Assembly (NCBI RefSeq): GCF_014196505.1 | Contig: NZ_JACIDW010000007.1 | Coordinates: 62,001-126,000, forward strand | Reading direction: 5' to 3' | From: Rhizobium metallidurans | GTDB lineage: Bacteria > Pseudomonadota > Alphaproteobacteria > Rhizobiales > Rhizobiaceae | DNA: 64,000 nt | Shown here: positions 35,432-45,367 of the stretch, one piece after another | How positions within the stretch are numbered: position 1 is the first letter of the stretch | Layout: each line of letters starts with the position of its first letter | Notes under the pieces: model-generated | Databases searched by the model: none | What the model saw: the letters and a program-made list of their open reading frames with translations, nothing else | Told to the model about the DNA's origin: nothing | Made by a program: the position numbers and the translations under genes

Positions 35432-37285
35432 CTATCCGGCATAGGCGGCGCGCCATGGAGGCCTTGCCCTGAAGCTGAACCAGCGGCGCTGATCCTGCCC
35501 GTTCAGCACCGCAATGACCGATGTACCGCCCCCTACATTCCCCTTCAGCGCCGCCAGCGCCTTGCGCGCGACGTTCTGCGGCGTCCGCGCCCAGCGCACC
35601 ACGAAGAGCGCGACATCGCAGAGCCGGGCCAGATAAAGCGCATCCACCGCCGCCTCGACCGGCGGCGTGTCGATGACGACATAGTCGAAATGCAGCCGCG
35701 CCCGGGATAGAAGCGCCCGCACCCGCGCGCTCATCAATAACTCGTCGGTCGCGAATTCGGCCGGCCGCGCGCCCAGAATGACGGAGAGGTTCGTGGCGTG
35801 ATCGACGGCGACCATGCTGGCGAGCCCCGGATCGGCCTCGCCGCGCAGCAGGTTGACGAAGGCGGGCGTCGGCTCGCGATCGACGTGGCGGTGAATGCTG
35901 GGCTTCCTCAGATCGCAGTCGATGAGCAGCGTGCGTTTGCCCGCAAGCGAATAGGTCCGCGCCAGCGCGGTGGCGAGCGTCGACTTCCCCTCGCCCGGAA
36001 GGCTGGAGGACACCATGATGACGACGCCCTCCGCGCGGGCATCCTCCAGCACGGGGTGCCTGTCGAGAAGCGCCTGCTCGACCGAGGCCCGGATACGCCG
36101 GATCGATTCCGAAAACACCGACAGCGGCGCCGTCATGATCCGGTCGGAGAGCCCGCGCCCATGCGGCCGCTCCAGTTCGCCGCCCTCTTCATGCGGCACG
36201 ACCGACGCCAGCTGGATGTTCAAGACGGCCGCGACCTGATCCTCTCCCGTAAATCCGCCGACGAAGAACTCCCGCAGGAAGCCCGCCCCGATGCCGAACC
36301 CGAGCGCGACGAGGCTCATGACAGCAAGGATCGCCACACTCTTCGGATATGAGGGCTCGATGGGCGGCAATGCCTCGGAAATCATCCGGCTGTCGGCCAG
36401 TTGCAGGCTGGCCTGCGCCTCGAAATCCTGCAATCGGGTGAGAAGGTTCTGATATTGCGCCCGCGCGATCTCGGCAGATTGTTGCAGGCTGTAGAACTGC
36501 GTCAACGTCTCGGAGGGCGTCGGCGGCGGCGGCGTGCCTGCCGGCTGCGAGGCCCGCTGGTCGAACTGCGCATCGGCGACCCGCAGACCCAAATTCGCGT
36601 TTCCGGAGGGATCGCGCAGGCCGACATTGGCGGCGAGGAAAGCGTTGAGCCGCCCCTCGTGGCTCGCGAGGCTGTCTTTCGCCGCGCTCACCCGCGCCTG
36701 AAGGCTGTTGCGGGCCGCGATCGTCCCCGCCACCTTGGCGTCGATCTGCTGCCGGATGTAGACCGACGACACGCGATTGGCCAGCAGCGCGGCCTTCCCG
36801 GCATCCCTTGAGGTGACGCCGATGGTGATGAGATAGGTCAGCCCCTCGCGGCGAACGCGGACGGCCTCCTTGAAGGAGGCCAGCGTCTCGCGCTCACCGG
36901 CGTCAGTGGCACCGGACGACGCGCCGCCGAAGCGGGCCAAGGTGGCTGCGAGATCGAAATAGCCGGATCGCGGCGCGAACTCCCGATCATCGGTGAGCTT
37001 TTCCTCGCGCACGACATCGAGAAGCACCGCGTCCGACTGCGCGATCCGGACCTCGCCCTCCACCCGTGCATTGTCGGAAGCCGCGGCGACTGGCGTGGTA
37101 TCGGGCGACAACAGGTTCTTGGCGCTGGTATCGACGACGACAAGCGCCTGCGCCGTATATCGCGGCGTCAAGGACATCAGGATGATGGAGGTCAATACGA
37201 CAATGGAGGCGGTGGTGGCTAGCACCACCCGGATCTGGCGGCGGAGAAGCCCCAGGACCATCCGAAGATCGGCACTATCGCTCAT
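35432..37285 (-). CDS. Wzc-like polysaccharide co-polymerase/tyrosine autokinase
   Basis: A 617-residue protein. A Wzz domain lies between two membrane segments (about 18-38 and 313-335). A cytoplasmic BY-kinase domain follows, with Walker A SSLPGEGKSTLA (about 427), Walker A' LLIDCDLRKPS and Walker B YVVIDTPP. Such proteins control polymer length and export. The usual C-terminal tyrosine cluster is missing: after the kinase only one Tyr is left in the last 25 residues (AAYAG at the end). A matching Wza export protein is not in the window. It is 220 bp upstream of the glycosyltransferase gene and codirectional. Confidence 0.9.
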   Translation of the reverse strand: MSDSADLRMVLGLLRRQIRVVLATTASIVVLTSIILMSLTPRYTAQALVVVDTSAKNLLSPDTTPVAAASDNARVEGEVRIAQSDAVLLDVVREEKLTDDREFAPRSGYFDLAATLARFGGASSGATDAGERETLASFKEAVRVRREGLTYLITIGVTSRDAGKAALLANRVSSVYIRQQIDAKVAGTIAARNSLQARVSAAKDSLASHEGRLNAFLAANVGLRDPSGNANLGLRVADAQFDQRASQPAGTPPPPTPSETLTQFYSLQQSAEIARAQYQNLLTRLQDFEAQASLQLADSRMISEALPPIEPSYPKSVAILAVMSLVALGFGIGAGFLREFFVGGFTGEDQVAAVLNIQLASVVPHEEGGELERPHGRGLSDRIMTAPLSVFSESIRRIRASVEQALLDRHPVLEDARAEGVVIMVSSSLPGEGKSTLATALARTYSLAGKRTLLIDCDLRKPSIHRHVDREPTPAFVNLLRGEADPGLASMVAVDHATNLSVILGARPAEFATDELLMSARVRALLSRARLHFDYVVIDTPPVEAAVDALYLARLCDVALFVVRWARTPQNVARKALAALKGNVGGGTSVIAVLNGQDQRRWFSFRARPPWRAAYAG

Positions 37286-37467
37286 ACGAATGCAATCCCC
37301 GGACGATAAGATCCTATACCCGCTCCAGCATTATCGACGGAGAATTACCACAGAAGATTGAAGGCCTGACCCTAGATCAAAGTGGTAGCGCGCCGAAGCC
37401 GATCGGGCAGACCCCGCAGGGCCTTCCCCCGCAAGGTCTGCCCCCGCAAGCTCTGCCCGATGACGTC

Positions 37468-38076
37468 TTATCGGTACGGCTCGAAAAGAGCCTTGATCGC
37501 GTCGACCTCGTTCGGCCGGATCTCGTGTCCGCCGGGATGCCATACGGTCGTCACGACGGCGTTCTGGCGCTCGTAATAATCGGCCAGCGCCTTGGTGACC
37601 GGCACGGGGCTGATCGGATCGCGCTCGCCCGCGGTGATCAGCACCTTGCGACCCGCAAGCCCCGCATTGGCCTTCGGCTGGAACGGAATGAGCGGATGCA
37701 TCAGCGCCGACGCATCGAAAAGCCCTTTCTCGATCAGCACGTTGGCGAGAATGTTGGCGCCGTTCGAAAAGCCCAGCCCGAGGATCGCCGACGCCTGGTG
37801 CTCGCTTGCCAGCTGTCCGACAAAATCAGCCAGCTTGTCCGTTGCCCGCGCCAGATCGGCCATGTCGTAGACGCCCTCGCCGGTGCGCTTGAAGAAGCGC
37901 GCGGCACCGTATTCCGAGACGTCGCCACGCGGCGAGACGATGGTTGCCTCCGGCAGGAGCTGCCGCGCGAAGTCGAAGAACTGGTTCTCGTCTCCGCCCG
38001 TCCCATGCAGGGTAAAAAGAATAGGTTTGCCCGCGGCACCGGCATGCAGCCGGTGCACATATCCATGATCGGTCAT
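37468..38076 (-). CDS. Alpha/beta hydrolase, MhqD-like carboxylesterase
   Basis: A 202-residue compact hydrolase. The oxyanion region is LFTLHGTGGDENQF, the nucleophile elbow is GLGFSNGAN, the acid is in GERDPISP and the His is in PGGHEIRP. These match the MhqD/YodD and phospholipase/carboxylesterase group. It is 14 bp downstream of a ring-cleaving dioxygenase gene on the same strand, as in the MhqO-MhqD pairs tied to quinone and catechol stress. Substrate unknown. Confidence 0.87.
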   Translation of the reverse strand: MTDHGYVHRLHAGAAGKPILFTLHGTGGDENQFFDFARQLLPEATIVSPRGDVSEYGAARFFKRTGEGVYDMADLARATDKLADFVGQLASEHQASAILGLGFSNGANILANVLIEKGLFDASALMHPLIPFQPKANAGLAGRKVLITAGERDPISPVPVTKALADYYERQNAVVTTVWHPGGHEIRPNEVDAIKALFEPYR

Positions 38077-38090
38077 ATCGATATCCTGTC

Positions 38091-39023
38091 CTATGCTTCC
38101 AGCGGTTCGAGGTGCTGTTCGAGCAGCGAGCGCAGATGCTCGTGCTGCGTCGGCAGCTTCAGCGCTTCGCCGAGATGCGCCGTATCCTCGTCCCGGTCGA
38201 AGCCCGGTTCGTTGGTGGCGATTTCGAACAGCACGCCACCCGGCGTGCGGAAATAGATCGCCCAGAAGTAATCGCGGTCGATCACCGGCGTCACCTGGTA
38301 TCCGGTGTCCATCAGGGCCTTGCGGACCTCCAGCTGCTTGGCGCGATTTTCGACGGCGAAGGCGACGTGGTGAACGGAGCCGGCGCCCGGAAGCGCCCGC
38401 GAAATGTTCGGCATCGTCTCCAGATCGATCAGATGCGCGCCATTGCCGCCGGGGATGGTCAGGCGCTTGACGCCATCGCGCTCCTCCTGGACCTGATAAC
38501 CCATGAACGTCAGCAGTTCCGATGTCGCGCCGTCGTCGCGCAGCCGCATGGCGACCGAGTGGAAGCCGCGGATGGCGTGATCCCCATCGACGCCGCCATG
38601 CGTCCAGGGCAGACGCGCGTCGTCCCTGACTTCGACGAGCGCGAAGCCGTCACCATCAGGACCGGCGAAATTCAGCCGCTTCTCGCCGAATGTTTCCTCG
38701 GTCTTCAGACCTGTTACATTCAGCTTGGCGAGACGATCGCTCCAGAAGCCGACCGAACCCTTGGGAATGGAATAGACCGTCGTTCCGACTTCGCCGGTGC
38801 CGGGACGACCCTGTGCCATCTTCGGGAACGGGAAATAGGTCATGATCGTGCCCGGCGCGCCGTTCTCGTCGCCGTAGTAGAGGTGATAGACGTCGGGCGC
38901 GTCGAAGTTGACGGTCTTCTTGACACGACGCAGGCCAAGCGCGTTGGTGAAGAACTGGTTGTTCGTCCGGGCGTTCGCAGCCATCGACGTGACGTGATGA
39001 AGGCCCTTGATCTGGTCGAGCAT
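38091..39023 (-). CDS. Ring-cleaving dioxygenase, MhqO/LinE-like (VOC family)
   Basis: A 310-residue two-module vicinal-oxygen-chelate protein. The first module starts IKGLHHVTSMAANARTNNQFF (ligand His9 or His10). The second has SVHHVAFAVENRAKQLEVRKAL and GVLFEIATNEPGF, carrying the further His and Glu metal ligands. The family opens hydroquinone- or catechol-type rings, and MhqO homologues act in quinone detoxification. First gene of a two-gene unit with the MhqD-like hydrolase. The usual MarR-type regulator (MhqR) is not adjacent. Confidence 0.87.
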   Translation of the reverse strand: MLDQIKGLHHVTSMAANARTNNQFFTNALGLRRVKKTVNFDAPDVYHLYYGDENGAPGTIMTYFPFPKMAQGRPGTGEVGTTVYSIPKGSVGFWSDRLAKLNVTGLKTEETFGEKRLNFAGPDGDGFALVEVRDDARLPWTHGGVDGDHAIRGFHSVAMRLRDDGATSELLTFMGYQVQEERDGVKRLTIPGGNGAHLIDLETMPNISRALPGAGSVHHVAFAVENRAKQLEVRKALMDTGYQVTPVIDRDYFWAIYFRTPGGVLFEIATNEPGFDRDEDTAHLGEALKLPTQHEHLRSLLEQHLEPLEA

Positions 39024-39162
39024 TGAAAACCCCTTTCTGGCCCGGCTGGCGGGCTGTTCGATGGGTTATAGATGATCCCTATCCGGCCGTTGGAATAGTC
39101 CCGCCGACCGGAACGGATCGTCTACTTTTAGTGAACGACCAACGACAATCGTTCATCGCGGA

Positions 39163-39864
39163 CTATTGATCATCAGGATTTTCAGGAAGCTGCCAGTCGA
39201 TCGGCGGGCGGCCGTGTTTTTCGAGAAAGGCGTTGGCTTTCGAGAAGTGATGGCAGCCGAAAAAGCCGTTATGCGCCGAAAGCGGCGACGGGTGCGGCGA
39301 TTTGAGAACGAGGTGCCTGGATGTATCGACGAACGCCGCCTTGCGCTGCGCATAGGCACCCCACAATATGAAGACCACCGCATCGCATTCGTCGTTGACC
39401 TTGCGAATCACGGCATCGGTGAAGGTTTCCCAGCCCTTGCCCTGGTGCGACGCGGCCTGCGCCTCCTCGACCGTCAGCACGCTGTTCAAAAGCAGAACGC
39501 CCTGCCTCGCCCAATGCTCAAGAAAGCCGTGGCGCGCCGGCGTAATCCCGAGATCGGCCTGCAACTCCTTGTAGATATTGACCAGCGACGGCGGAATTCT
39601 GACGCCCGGCGGCACGCTGAAGCAAAGCCCATGCGCCTGCCCCGCGCCGTGATAGGGGTCCTGGCCGAGGATCACGACCTTCACATCTTTAAGCGGTGTC
39701 AGGTCAAGAGCCCTGAAATATTCCGATCCTCTTGGAAAAATCCGTTTCCCCATCTGCTTTCGCTCGATAAGGAAGCTTTTCAGCCTTTGCATGTAGGGCT
39801 GCTCGAACTCCGCGGACAAGGCGCTCTTCCAGCCGTCTTCGAGTGCGATCGTCTGTTCATTCAT
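39163..39864 (-). CDS. ung: Uracil-DNA glycosylase Ung (family 1)
   Basis: A 233-residue enzyme of normal length. The catalytic water-activating motif is GQDPYH (Asp69, His72). The DNA-intercalation motif is [13 protein letters not shown], and the uracil-specificity segment is [12 protein letters not shown]. It removes uracil from DNA to start base-excision repair. Stands alone, divergent from the phosphomannomutase gene. Confidence 0.97.
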   Translation of the reverse strand: MNEQTIALEDGWKSALSAEFEQPYMQRLKSFLIERKQMGKRIFPRGSEYFRALDLTPLKDVKVVILGQDPYHGAGQAHGLCFSVPPGVRIPPSLVNIYKELQADLGITPARHGFLEHWARQGVLLLNSVLTVEEAQAASHQGKGWETFTDAVIRKVNDECDAVVFILWGAYAQRKAAFVDTSRHLVLKSPHPSPLSAHNGFFGCHHFSKANAFLEKHGRPPIDWQLPENPDDQ

Positions 39865-40025
39865 GCAATTGCCTCCACCGGCTCGCCAAAAACGAGCTAC
39901 AAACTTGCGTCGAAAAGGGATTTGGCGGACATTTTACCGGTCGCCGGCCATCAAAGTTTACGAACTTTGGGTAGTCTGCTTTCAAAACACGGTCGAATTC
40001 AAGCGTTGCCGAGGGCTTATTCAGA

Positions 40026-41450
40026 ATGAAATTTGGAACAAGCGGGCTTCGAGGCCTTTCCGAGGATCTGAAGGGCAGGGCGTCGGCGCTCCATGCGACG
40101 GCGTTTGGCCGCTATCTCCTCGAAAGCGGCAGGGCGAAGGCGGGAGACCCGATCCTTATTGGCCGTGACTTTCGCCAATCCAGCCCCGAGATATCAGCCG
40201 ACTGCATCAAGGCGCTCGGCAAGCTCGGCTTTGCGATGATCGATTGCGGCACGGTGCCGACACCGGCGCTGGCGCTCTACGGCCTGCATCTCGGCGCCGC
40301 CTCGCTGATGATCACCGGCTCCCACATTCCGGCTGACCGCAACGGCATCAAGTTCTATCGCCCGGATGGCGAGATCGACAAGGCCGATGAAGCCGCGATC
40401 ACCGCGGCCGCGGCCGATCTCGACCGCACCGGCTTCGAATGGCCGCTGAACGACATTCAGCCTGAGGATCGGTCGGCCGAGTGCCTCGCCCTCTTCACGA
40501 AGCGCAATGCCGGCCTCCTGCCCGCCGATGCGCTTGCCGGCCTGAAAATTGGCGTCTACCAGCACAGCACCGTCGCACGCGATCTCATGGTCGACCTGCT
40601 CGAGCACTACGGCGCCGAGGTCAAGGCTTTCGCGCGCTCCGAAGGCTTCATTCCCGTCGATACCGAAGCCGTCTCGGAAGACACCATCGCACTGCTGAAG
40701 CAGGCGGCGCGCGATCATGGCCTCGACGCCATCGTTTCGGCCGACGGCGATGGCGACCGCCCGCTGGTGACGGATGAAACCGGCACCCCGCTGCGCGGCG
40801 ACCTCCTTGGCCTGATCGCCGCAAACTTCCTCGGCGCCAATGCCGTGGTGACACCCGTCACCTCCAATTCCGGCATCGAACAGGCTGGATCGTTCAGCGT
40901 CGTCCGCACCCGCGTCGGGTCGCCCTTCGTGATCTCCGGGATGCAGGAGGCGCTTGTTTCAGGCAAGACCGGCGTCGTCGGCTTCGAGGCCAACGGCGGC
41001 ACGCTGGTGGCGAGCGATTTCGATCTCGATGGCACGACGCTGCTGGCGCTGCCGACCCGCGATTGCTTCCTGCCTGTCCTGGCGACACTGGCACAGGCGG
41101 CCGCGAACAAGCGCCCTCTGTCGGTAATCGCATCCGGCTACGCGCTCCCCTTCGCCGCCGCCGACCGGCTTGAGAACTTTCCGGTCGAGACCAGCGCGAA
41201 ACTGATGGCGCACCTGCGTGCGACCCCGGCCAATCTTGCCGCTTTTCTGCAGCCGATCGGTGAAGTCGACGGCACCAGCGACATCGACGGCCTGCGCGTG
41301 ACGCTGGCAGACAGGCGCATCATCCACTTCCGCCCATCGGGCAACGCGCCGGAGATGCGCTGCTACGTGGAAGCGAAGACGGAAAGCGCGGCCACCGACC
41401 TTCTCGCAGCCGGCCTCAAGCGCATCCGCGCCTGGGCGAGCGCAAACTGA
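40026..41450 (+). CDS. manB: Phosphomannomutase (alpha-D-phosphohexomutase family)
   Basis: A 474-residue four-domain phosphohexomutase. The phosphoserine loop is MITGSHIPADRNG (Ser99), the metal loop is SADGDGDRP (Asp240, Asp242, Asp244), the sugar-binding loop is GFEANGG and the phosphate loop is RPSGNAPE. Followed 34 bp later by manC, which supports phosphomannomutase over phosphoglucomutase. It converts mannose-6-phosphate to mannose-1-phosphate for GDP-mannose synthesis, feeding the epimerase in the polysaccharide locus. Confidence 0.88.
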   Translation: MKFGTSGLRGLSEDLKGRASALHATAFGRYLLESGRAKAGDPILIGRDFRQSSPEISADCIKALGKLGFAMIDCGTVPTPALALYGLHLGAASLMITGSHIPADRNGIKFYRPDGEIDKADEAAITAAAADLDRTGFEWPLNDIQPEDRSAECLALFTKRNAGLLPADALAGLKIGVYQHSTVARDLMVDLLEHYGAEVKAFARSEGFIPVDTEAVSEDTIALLKQAARDHGLDAIVSADGDGDRPLVTDETGTPLRGDLLGLIAANFLGANAVVTPVTSNSGIEQAGSFSVVRTRVGSPFVISGMQEALVSGKTGVVGFEANGGTLVASDFDLDGTTLLALPTRDCFLPVLATLAQAAANKRPLSVIASGYALPFAAADRLENFPVETSAKLMAHLRATPANLAAFLQPIGEVDGTSDIDGLRVTLADRRIIHFRPSGNAPEMRCYVEAKTESAATDLLAAGLKRIRAWASAN

Positions 41451-41484
41451 TCAACGATTAAAGACCATTCGAGGACACATCCAG

Positions 41485-42912
41485 ATGACGCAGAAGATCG
41501 TTCCGGTAATCATGGCAGGCGGCAAGGGCACGCGCCTGTGGCCGCTGTCGCGCGCCGCCGCCCCCAAGCAGTTCATCCGCTTCATCGGCGACACCACGCT
41601 GTTTCAGGAAACCCTGCTGCGCGTCTCCGACAAGGCGCTCTATGAACCGGCGATCGTCATCACCAACGAGGAGTTCCGCTTCCTCGTGGCCGAGCAGGCG
41701 CGCGAACTCAACATCGCGTTGTCGAGCATCCTTCTGGAGCCGATGGCCCGCAACACCGCCGCCGCGGTCGCCGCCGCCGGCGCGCTGGTTCGCGACCGCT
41801 TCGGCGATGGCACGATCATGCATGTGCTCGCTTCAGACCACGAGATCGATGCCGACCAGGTCTATTTCGACGCGGTGCGCACCGCGATCGCCGCCGCATC
41901 CGCGGGCAAGCTCGTCACCTTCGGCATCAAGCCGACGGAGCCTGCAACCGGCTATGGCTATATCGAAGGCGGCGAGGCGCTGCCGAGTGGCGCGCTTGCG
42001 GTCAAGCGCTTCATCGAGAAGCCGCCGCTCGCGAAGGCCGAGGAGATGCTGGCATCGGGCGGGTTCTACTGGAATTCCGGCATGTTCATGTTCCCGGTCG
42101 CCAAGCTGCTCAGCGAAATGACCACCTTTGCCCCCGCCGTCCTCAAGGCCGCCGGCGAAGCCGTCGCCCAAGGCGTCAAGGATCTCGACTTCATCCGCCT
42201 CGACAAGGCAGCCTTCGGTGAAAGCCCGGATATCTCGATCGACTACGCGGTCATGGAGAAGACGAAGAACGCAGCCGTCGTTCCCTCTCCATTCCAGTGG
42301 TCCGATCTCGGCAGCTGGGACTCGATCTGGAAAAGCGGCAGCCGCGACGAGCAGGGCAATGTCGCCGCCGAAAACACCACCGTGGTCAACACCCGCAACT
42401 CGCTGGTCATGACCCACGGCGTTCATCTCGCGGTCAACGGGATGGACGACATCGCCGTCATCGCCAGCGAGGACGCCGTCTATGTCGGCCACCTCAAGGA
42501 CAGCCAGGACGTCGGCGCCATCGTCAAGATGCTGGCCTCCAAGCCGGCGACATCGAAGCTCACCGAGACGCACCCGACCTCCTACCGGCCCTGGGGCGGC
42601 TACACCTCGATCTTCAACGGCGACCGCTTCCAGGTGAAGCGCATCTTCGTCACGCCAGGCAAGAAGCTGTCGCTGCAGAAGCACCACCACCGCTCCGAGC
42701 ACTGGGTCGTCGTCAGGGGCACGGCCGAGGTCACGATCGGCGACACGGTGCAGATGCTGCGCGAAAACGAATCGGTCTACATACCCCTTGGCGAAGTGCA
42801 TCGCCTGGCCAATCCGGGCAAGATCATGCTCGAACTGATCGAAGTCCAGACCGGCTCCTATCTCGGCGAGGACGACATCATCCGTATCGTCGACGAGTTC
42901 GGCCGCAACTGA
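41485..42912 (+). CDS. manC: Mannose-1-phosphate guanylyltransferase/mannose-6-phosphate isomerase
   Basis: A 475-residue bifunctional type II enzyme. The nucleotidyltransferase part starts IVPVIMAGGKGTRLWPLSR, with FIEKPPLAKAEEML further on. The C-terminal isomerase cupin has LSLQKHHHRSEHWVVVRGTAEV and SVYIPLGEVHRLANPG. It makes GDP-mannose from mannose-1-phosphate and GTP and also interconverts fructose-6-phosphate and mannose-6-phosphate. Directly follows manB. Confidence 0.95.
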   Translation: MTQKIVPVIMAGGKGTRLWPLSRAAAPKQFIRFIGDTTLFQETLLRVSDKALYEPAIVITNEEFRFLVAEQARELNIALSSILLEPMARNTAAAVAAAGALVRDRFGDGTIMHVLASDHEIDADQVYFDAVRTAIAAASAGKLVTFGIKPTEPATGYGYIEGGEALPSGALAVKRFIEKPPLAKAEEMLASGGFYWNSGMFMFPVAKLLSEMTTFAPAVLKAAGEAVAQGVKDLDFIRLDKAAFGESPDISIDYAVMEKTKNAAVVPSPFQWSDLGSWDSIWKSGSRDEQGNVAAENTTVVNTRNSLVMTHGVHLAVNGMDDIAVIASEDAVYVGHLKDSQDVGAIVKMLASKPATSKLTETHPTSYRPWGGYTSIFNGDRFQVKRIFVTPGKKLSLQKHHHRSEHWVVVRGTAEVTIGDTVQMLRENESVYIPLGEVHRLANPGKIMLELIEVQTGSYLGEDDIIRIVDEFGRN

Positions 42913-43008
42913 TCTCCCGGTTGTCTTGAACTTATAAAATTACCTCTGTAACACCGTCATGGCCTTGTCATCAGGCAAGGCTGTGATCGGTGTTTGAGGA
43001 AGAATTTT

Positions 43009-44322
43009 ATGCGTATTGTGATGATCGGCTCGGGCTATGTCGGCCTCGTCTCGGGAGCCTGCCTCGCGGATTTCGGCCATCATATCACCTGTGTCGACAA
43101 GTCGGCCGCCAAGATCGACGCGCTGGAAGCCGGCGAAGTGCCGATCTTCGAACCCGGCCTCGACACCATCATCGCGCAGAATCGTAGCGCCGGGCGCCTG
43201 GATTTCTCCAAGGATCTCGCAGCCCCCGTGGCCGCCGCCGACGTCGTCTTCATCGCGGTCGGCACGCCCTCGCGTCGCGGTGACGGTCACGCCGACCTGA
43301 GTTACGTCTACGCCGCCGCGCGTGAAATTGCCGCATCCGTCGAAGGCTTCACCGTCGTCGTTACCAAGTCGACGGTCCCCGTCGGCACCGGCGACGAGCT
43401 CGAGCGCATCTTCCGCGAGGAGTTTCCCGACAAGGACATCGAGGTCGTGTCCAACCCGGAATTCCTGCGCGAGGGTGCCGCCATCACCGACTTCAAGCGC
43501 CCCGACCGCATCGTGCTCGGCACCGAGGAGCCGCGCGCCATCGAAGTCATGCGCGAAGTCTACCGCCCGCTCTATCTCAACGAAGCGCCGCTCTATTTCT
43601 GCGAGCGCCGCACCTCCGAGCTGATCAAATACGCGGCCAACGCGTTTCTCGCCATGAAGATCACCTTCATCAACGAGATCGCCGATCTCTGCGAGCAGAT
43701 CGGCGCCGACGTGCAGAAGGTCGCCAAGGGCATCGGCATGGACAAGCGCATCGGCGACAAGTTCCTGCATGCCGGCCCCGGCTACGGCGGCTCCTGCTTC
43801 CCCAAGGACACGCTGGCGCTGGTCAAGACCGCGCAGGACCATGACAGCCCGATGCGGCTGATCGAGACCACCGTCGCCATCAACGACAACCGCAAGCGCG
43901 CCATGGGCCGCAAGGTCATCGCCGCCTGCGACGGCAATGTCCGGGGCAAGAAGATCGCGGTTCTCGGCCTCACCTTCAAGCCGAACACCGACGACATGCG
44001 CGACGCGCCCTCGATCACCATCATCCAGGCGCTGCTCGACGGCGGCGCGACGGTTCACGTCTACGATCCCGAGGGAATGGATGCGGCCAGGGACATGCTC
44101 GGCCCGGTCGTCTACGGCAGCGATCCCTACGAGATCGCCGAAGGCGCCGACGCGCTGGTGCTGGTCACCGAATGGGAGGAATTCCGCGCGCTCGATTTCA
44201 AGCGGCTGAAGACGCTGGTCAAGACGCCGGTGCTGGTCGATCTGCGCAACATCTATCCGATCGCCGAAGTCACAAGGCATGGGTTCAGCTACTTCGCCGT
44301 CGGCAAGAAGAGCAAGACATAA
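43009..44322 (+). CDS. rkpK: UDP-glucose 6-dehydrogenase
   Basis: A 437-residue NAD-dependent dehydrogenase. The N-terminal motif is [12 protein letters not shown], the catalytic Cys263 lies in [13 protein letters not shown], and there is a conserved SNPEFLREG block. It oxidises UDP-glucose to UDP-glucuronate. I chose the ATG at 43009, preceded by GAGGAAG; an upstream TTG would add five residues. It is 19 bp upstream of the UDP-glucuronate epimerase gene, the same arrangement as the rkpK-lpsL pair of Sinorhizobium. Confidence 0.94.
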   Translation: MRIVMIGSGYVGLVSGACLADFGHHITCVDKSAAKIDALEAGEVPIFEPGLDTIIAQNRSAGRLDFSKDLAAPVAAADVVFIAVGTPSRRGDGHADLSYVYAAAREIAASVEGFTVVVTKSTVPVGTGDELERIFREEFPDKDIEVVSNPEFLREGAAITDFKRPDRIVLGTEEPRAIEVMREVYRPLYLNEAPLYFCERRTSELIKYAANAFLAMKITFINEIADLCEQIGADVQKVAKGIGMDKRIGDKFLHAGPGYGGSCFPKDTLALVKTAQDHDSPMRLIETTVAINDNRKRAMGRKVIAACDGNVRGKKIAVLGLTFKPNTDDMRDAPSITIIQALLDGGATVHVYDPEGMDAARDMLGPVVYGSDPYEIAEGADALVLVTEWEEFRALDFKRLKTLVKTPVLVDLRNIYPIAEVTRHGFSYFAVGKKSKT

Positions 44323-44341
44323 CCAAAAGCAGGGCATGAGC

Positions 44342-45364
44342 ATGCGGTATTTCATCACCGGAACGGCCGGTTTCATCGGCTTCCATCTCGCGCGCCGGCT
44401 CCTGCAGGACGGCCACGAGGTCACCGGCTTCGATGGCATGACGCATTATTACAACATCAAGCTCAAGCATATGCGCAACGCCGCCCTCGCCCAGTTTCCG
44501 GCTTTCACGCCGGTCACGGCGATGCTGGAGGATCGTGCCGCGCTCGAGCAGGCGGTCACGGCCGCCAGGCCCGACGTGATGATCCACCTCGCCGCCCAGG
44601 CCGGCGTACGCTACAGCAACGAGAACCCCGAGGCCTACCTCAACTCGAACCTGATCGGCTCCTGGAACATCCTGGAGATCGCCAGGAAGAGCGGCGTCGC
44701 CCACCTGATGCTGGCCTCGACCTCCTCGATCTACGGCGCCAATCCAACCGTTCCCTTCCATGAGACCGACCGCGCCGACGAGCCGCTGACCTTCTATGCC
44801 GCGACCAAGAAGTCGATGGAGCTGATGGCGCACAGCTACGCTCATCTCCACAAGATCCCGACCACCGCCTTCCGCTTCTTCACCGTCTATGGCCCCTGGG
44901 GCCGGCCTGATATGGCGCTCTTCAAGTTCGTCAAGAACATGCTCGAGGGCCAGCCGATCGAGATTTACGGCGAAGGCAAGATGAGCCGCGACTTCACCTA
45001 TATCGATGACCTCGTGGAAGCCGTGGTGCGTCTCTCGGCCGTCGTTCCCGGCGAAAGCAATCGCATCGCCTCCGAGAAGGTCGAGACGCTGTCGCATCAG
45101 GCACCGTTCCGCATCGTCAACATCGGCGGCGGCCAGCCGATAAGCCTGCTCGACTTCGTCGAAACGGTGGAGAAAGCCCTCGGCCAACCGGCCAGGCGCG
45201 TCATGCTGCCGATGCAGCAGGGCGACGTACCGCGCACCTACGCCAGCCCCGATCTGCTGCGGGCGCTCACGGGCTACACGCCGGAAACGTCGCTCGAACA
45301 GGGTGTGGCTGCCTTCGTCGAGTGGTATCTCGAAGCACGCCGCGAACTCGATACCGCCGCCTGA
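44342..45364 (+). CDS. lpsL: UDP-glucuronate 4-epimerase
   Basis: A 340-residue extended SDR. NAD motif GTAGFIG (7-13), [14 protein letters not shown] with the catalytic Ser/Thr, and [19 protein letters not shown] as the YxxxK motif. It matches the LpsL/Cap1J group that makes UDP-galacturonate from UDP-glucuronate for lipopolysaccharide core and capsule. The ATG at 44342 has AGG 8 bp upstream; ATG 44336 is nearly as likely. Confidence 0.93.
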   Translation: MRYFITGTAGFIGFHLARRLLQDGHEVTGFDGMTHYYNIKLKHMRNAALAQFPAFTPVTAMLEDRAALEQAVTAARPDVMIHLAAQAGVRYSNENPEAYLNSNLIGSWNILEIARKSGVAHLMLASTSSIYGANPTVPFHETDRADEPLTFYAATKKSMELMAHSYAHLHKIPTTAFRFFTVYGPWGRPDMALFKFVKNMLEGQPIEIYGEGKMSRDFTYIDDLVEAVVRLSAVVPGESNRIASEKVETLSHQAPFRIVNIGGGQPISLLDFVETVEKALGQPARRVMLPMQQGDVPRTYASPDLLRALTGYTPETSLEQGVAAFVEWYLEARRELDTAA

Positions 45365-45367
45365 TCC

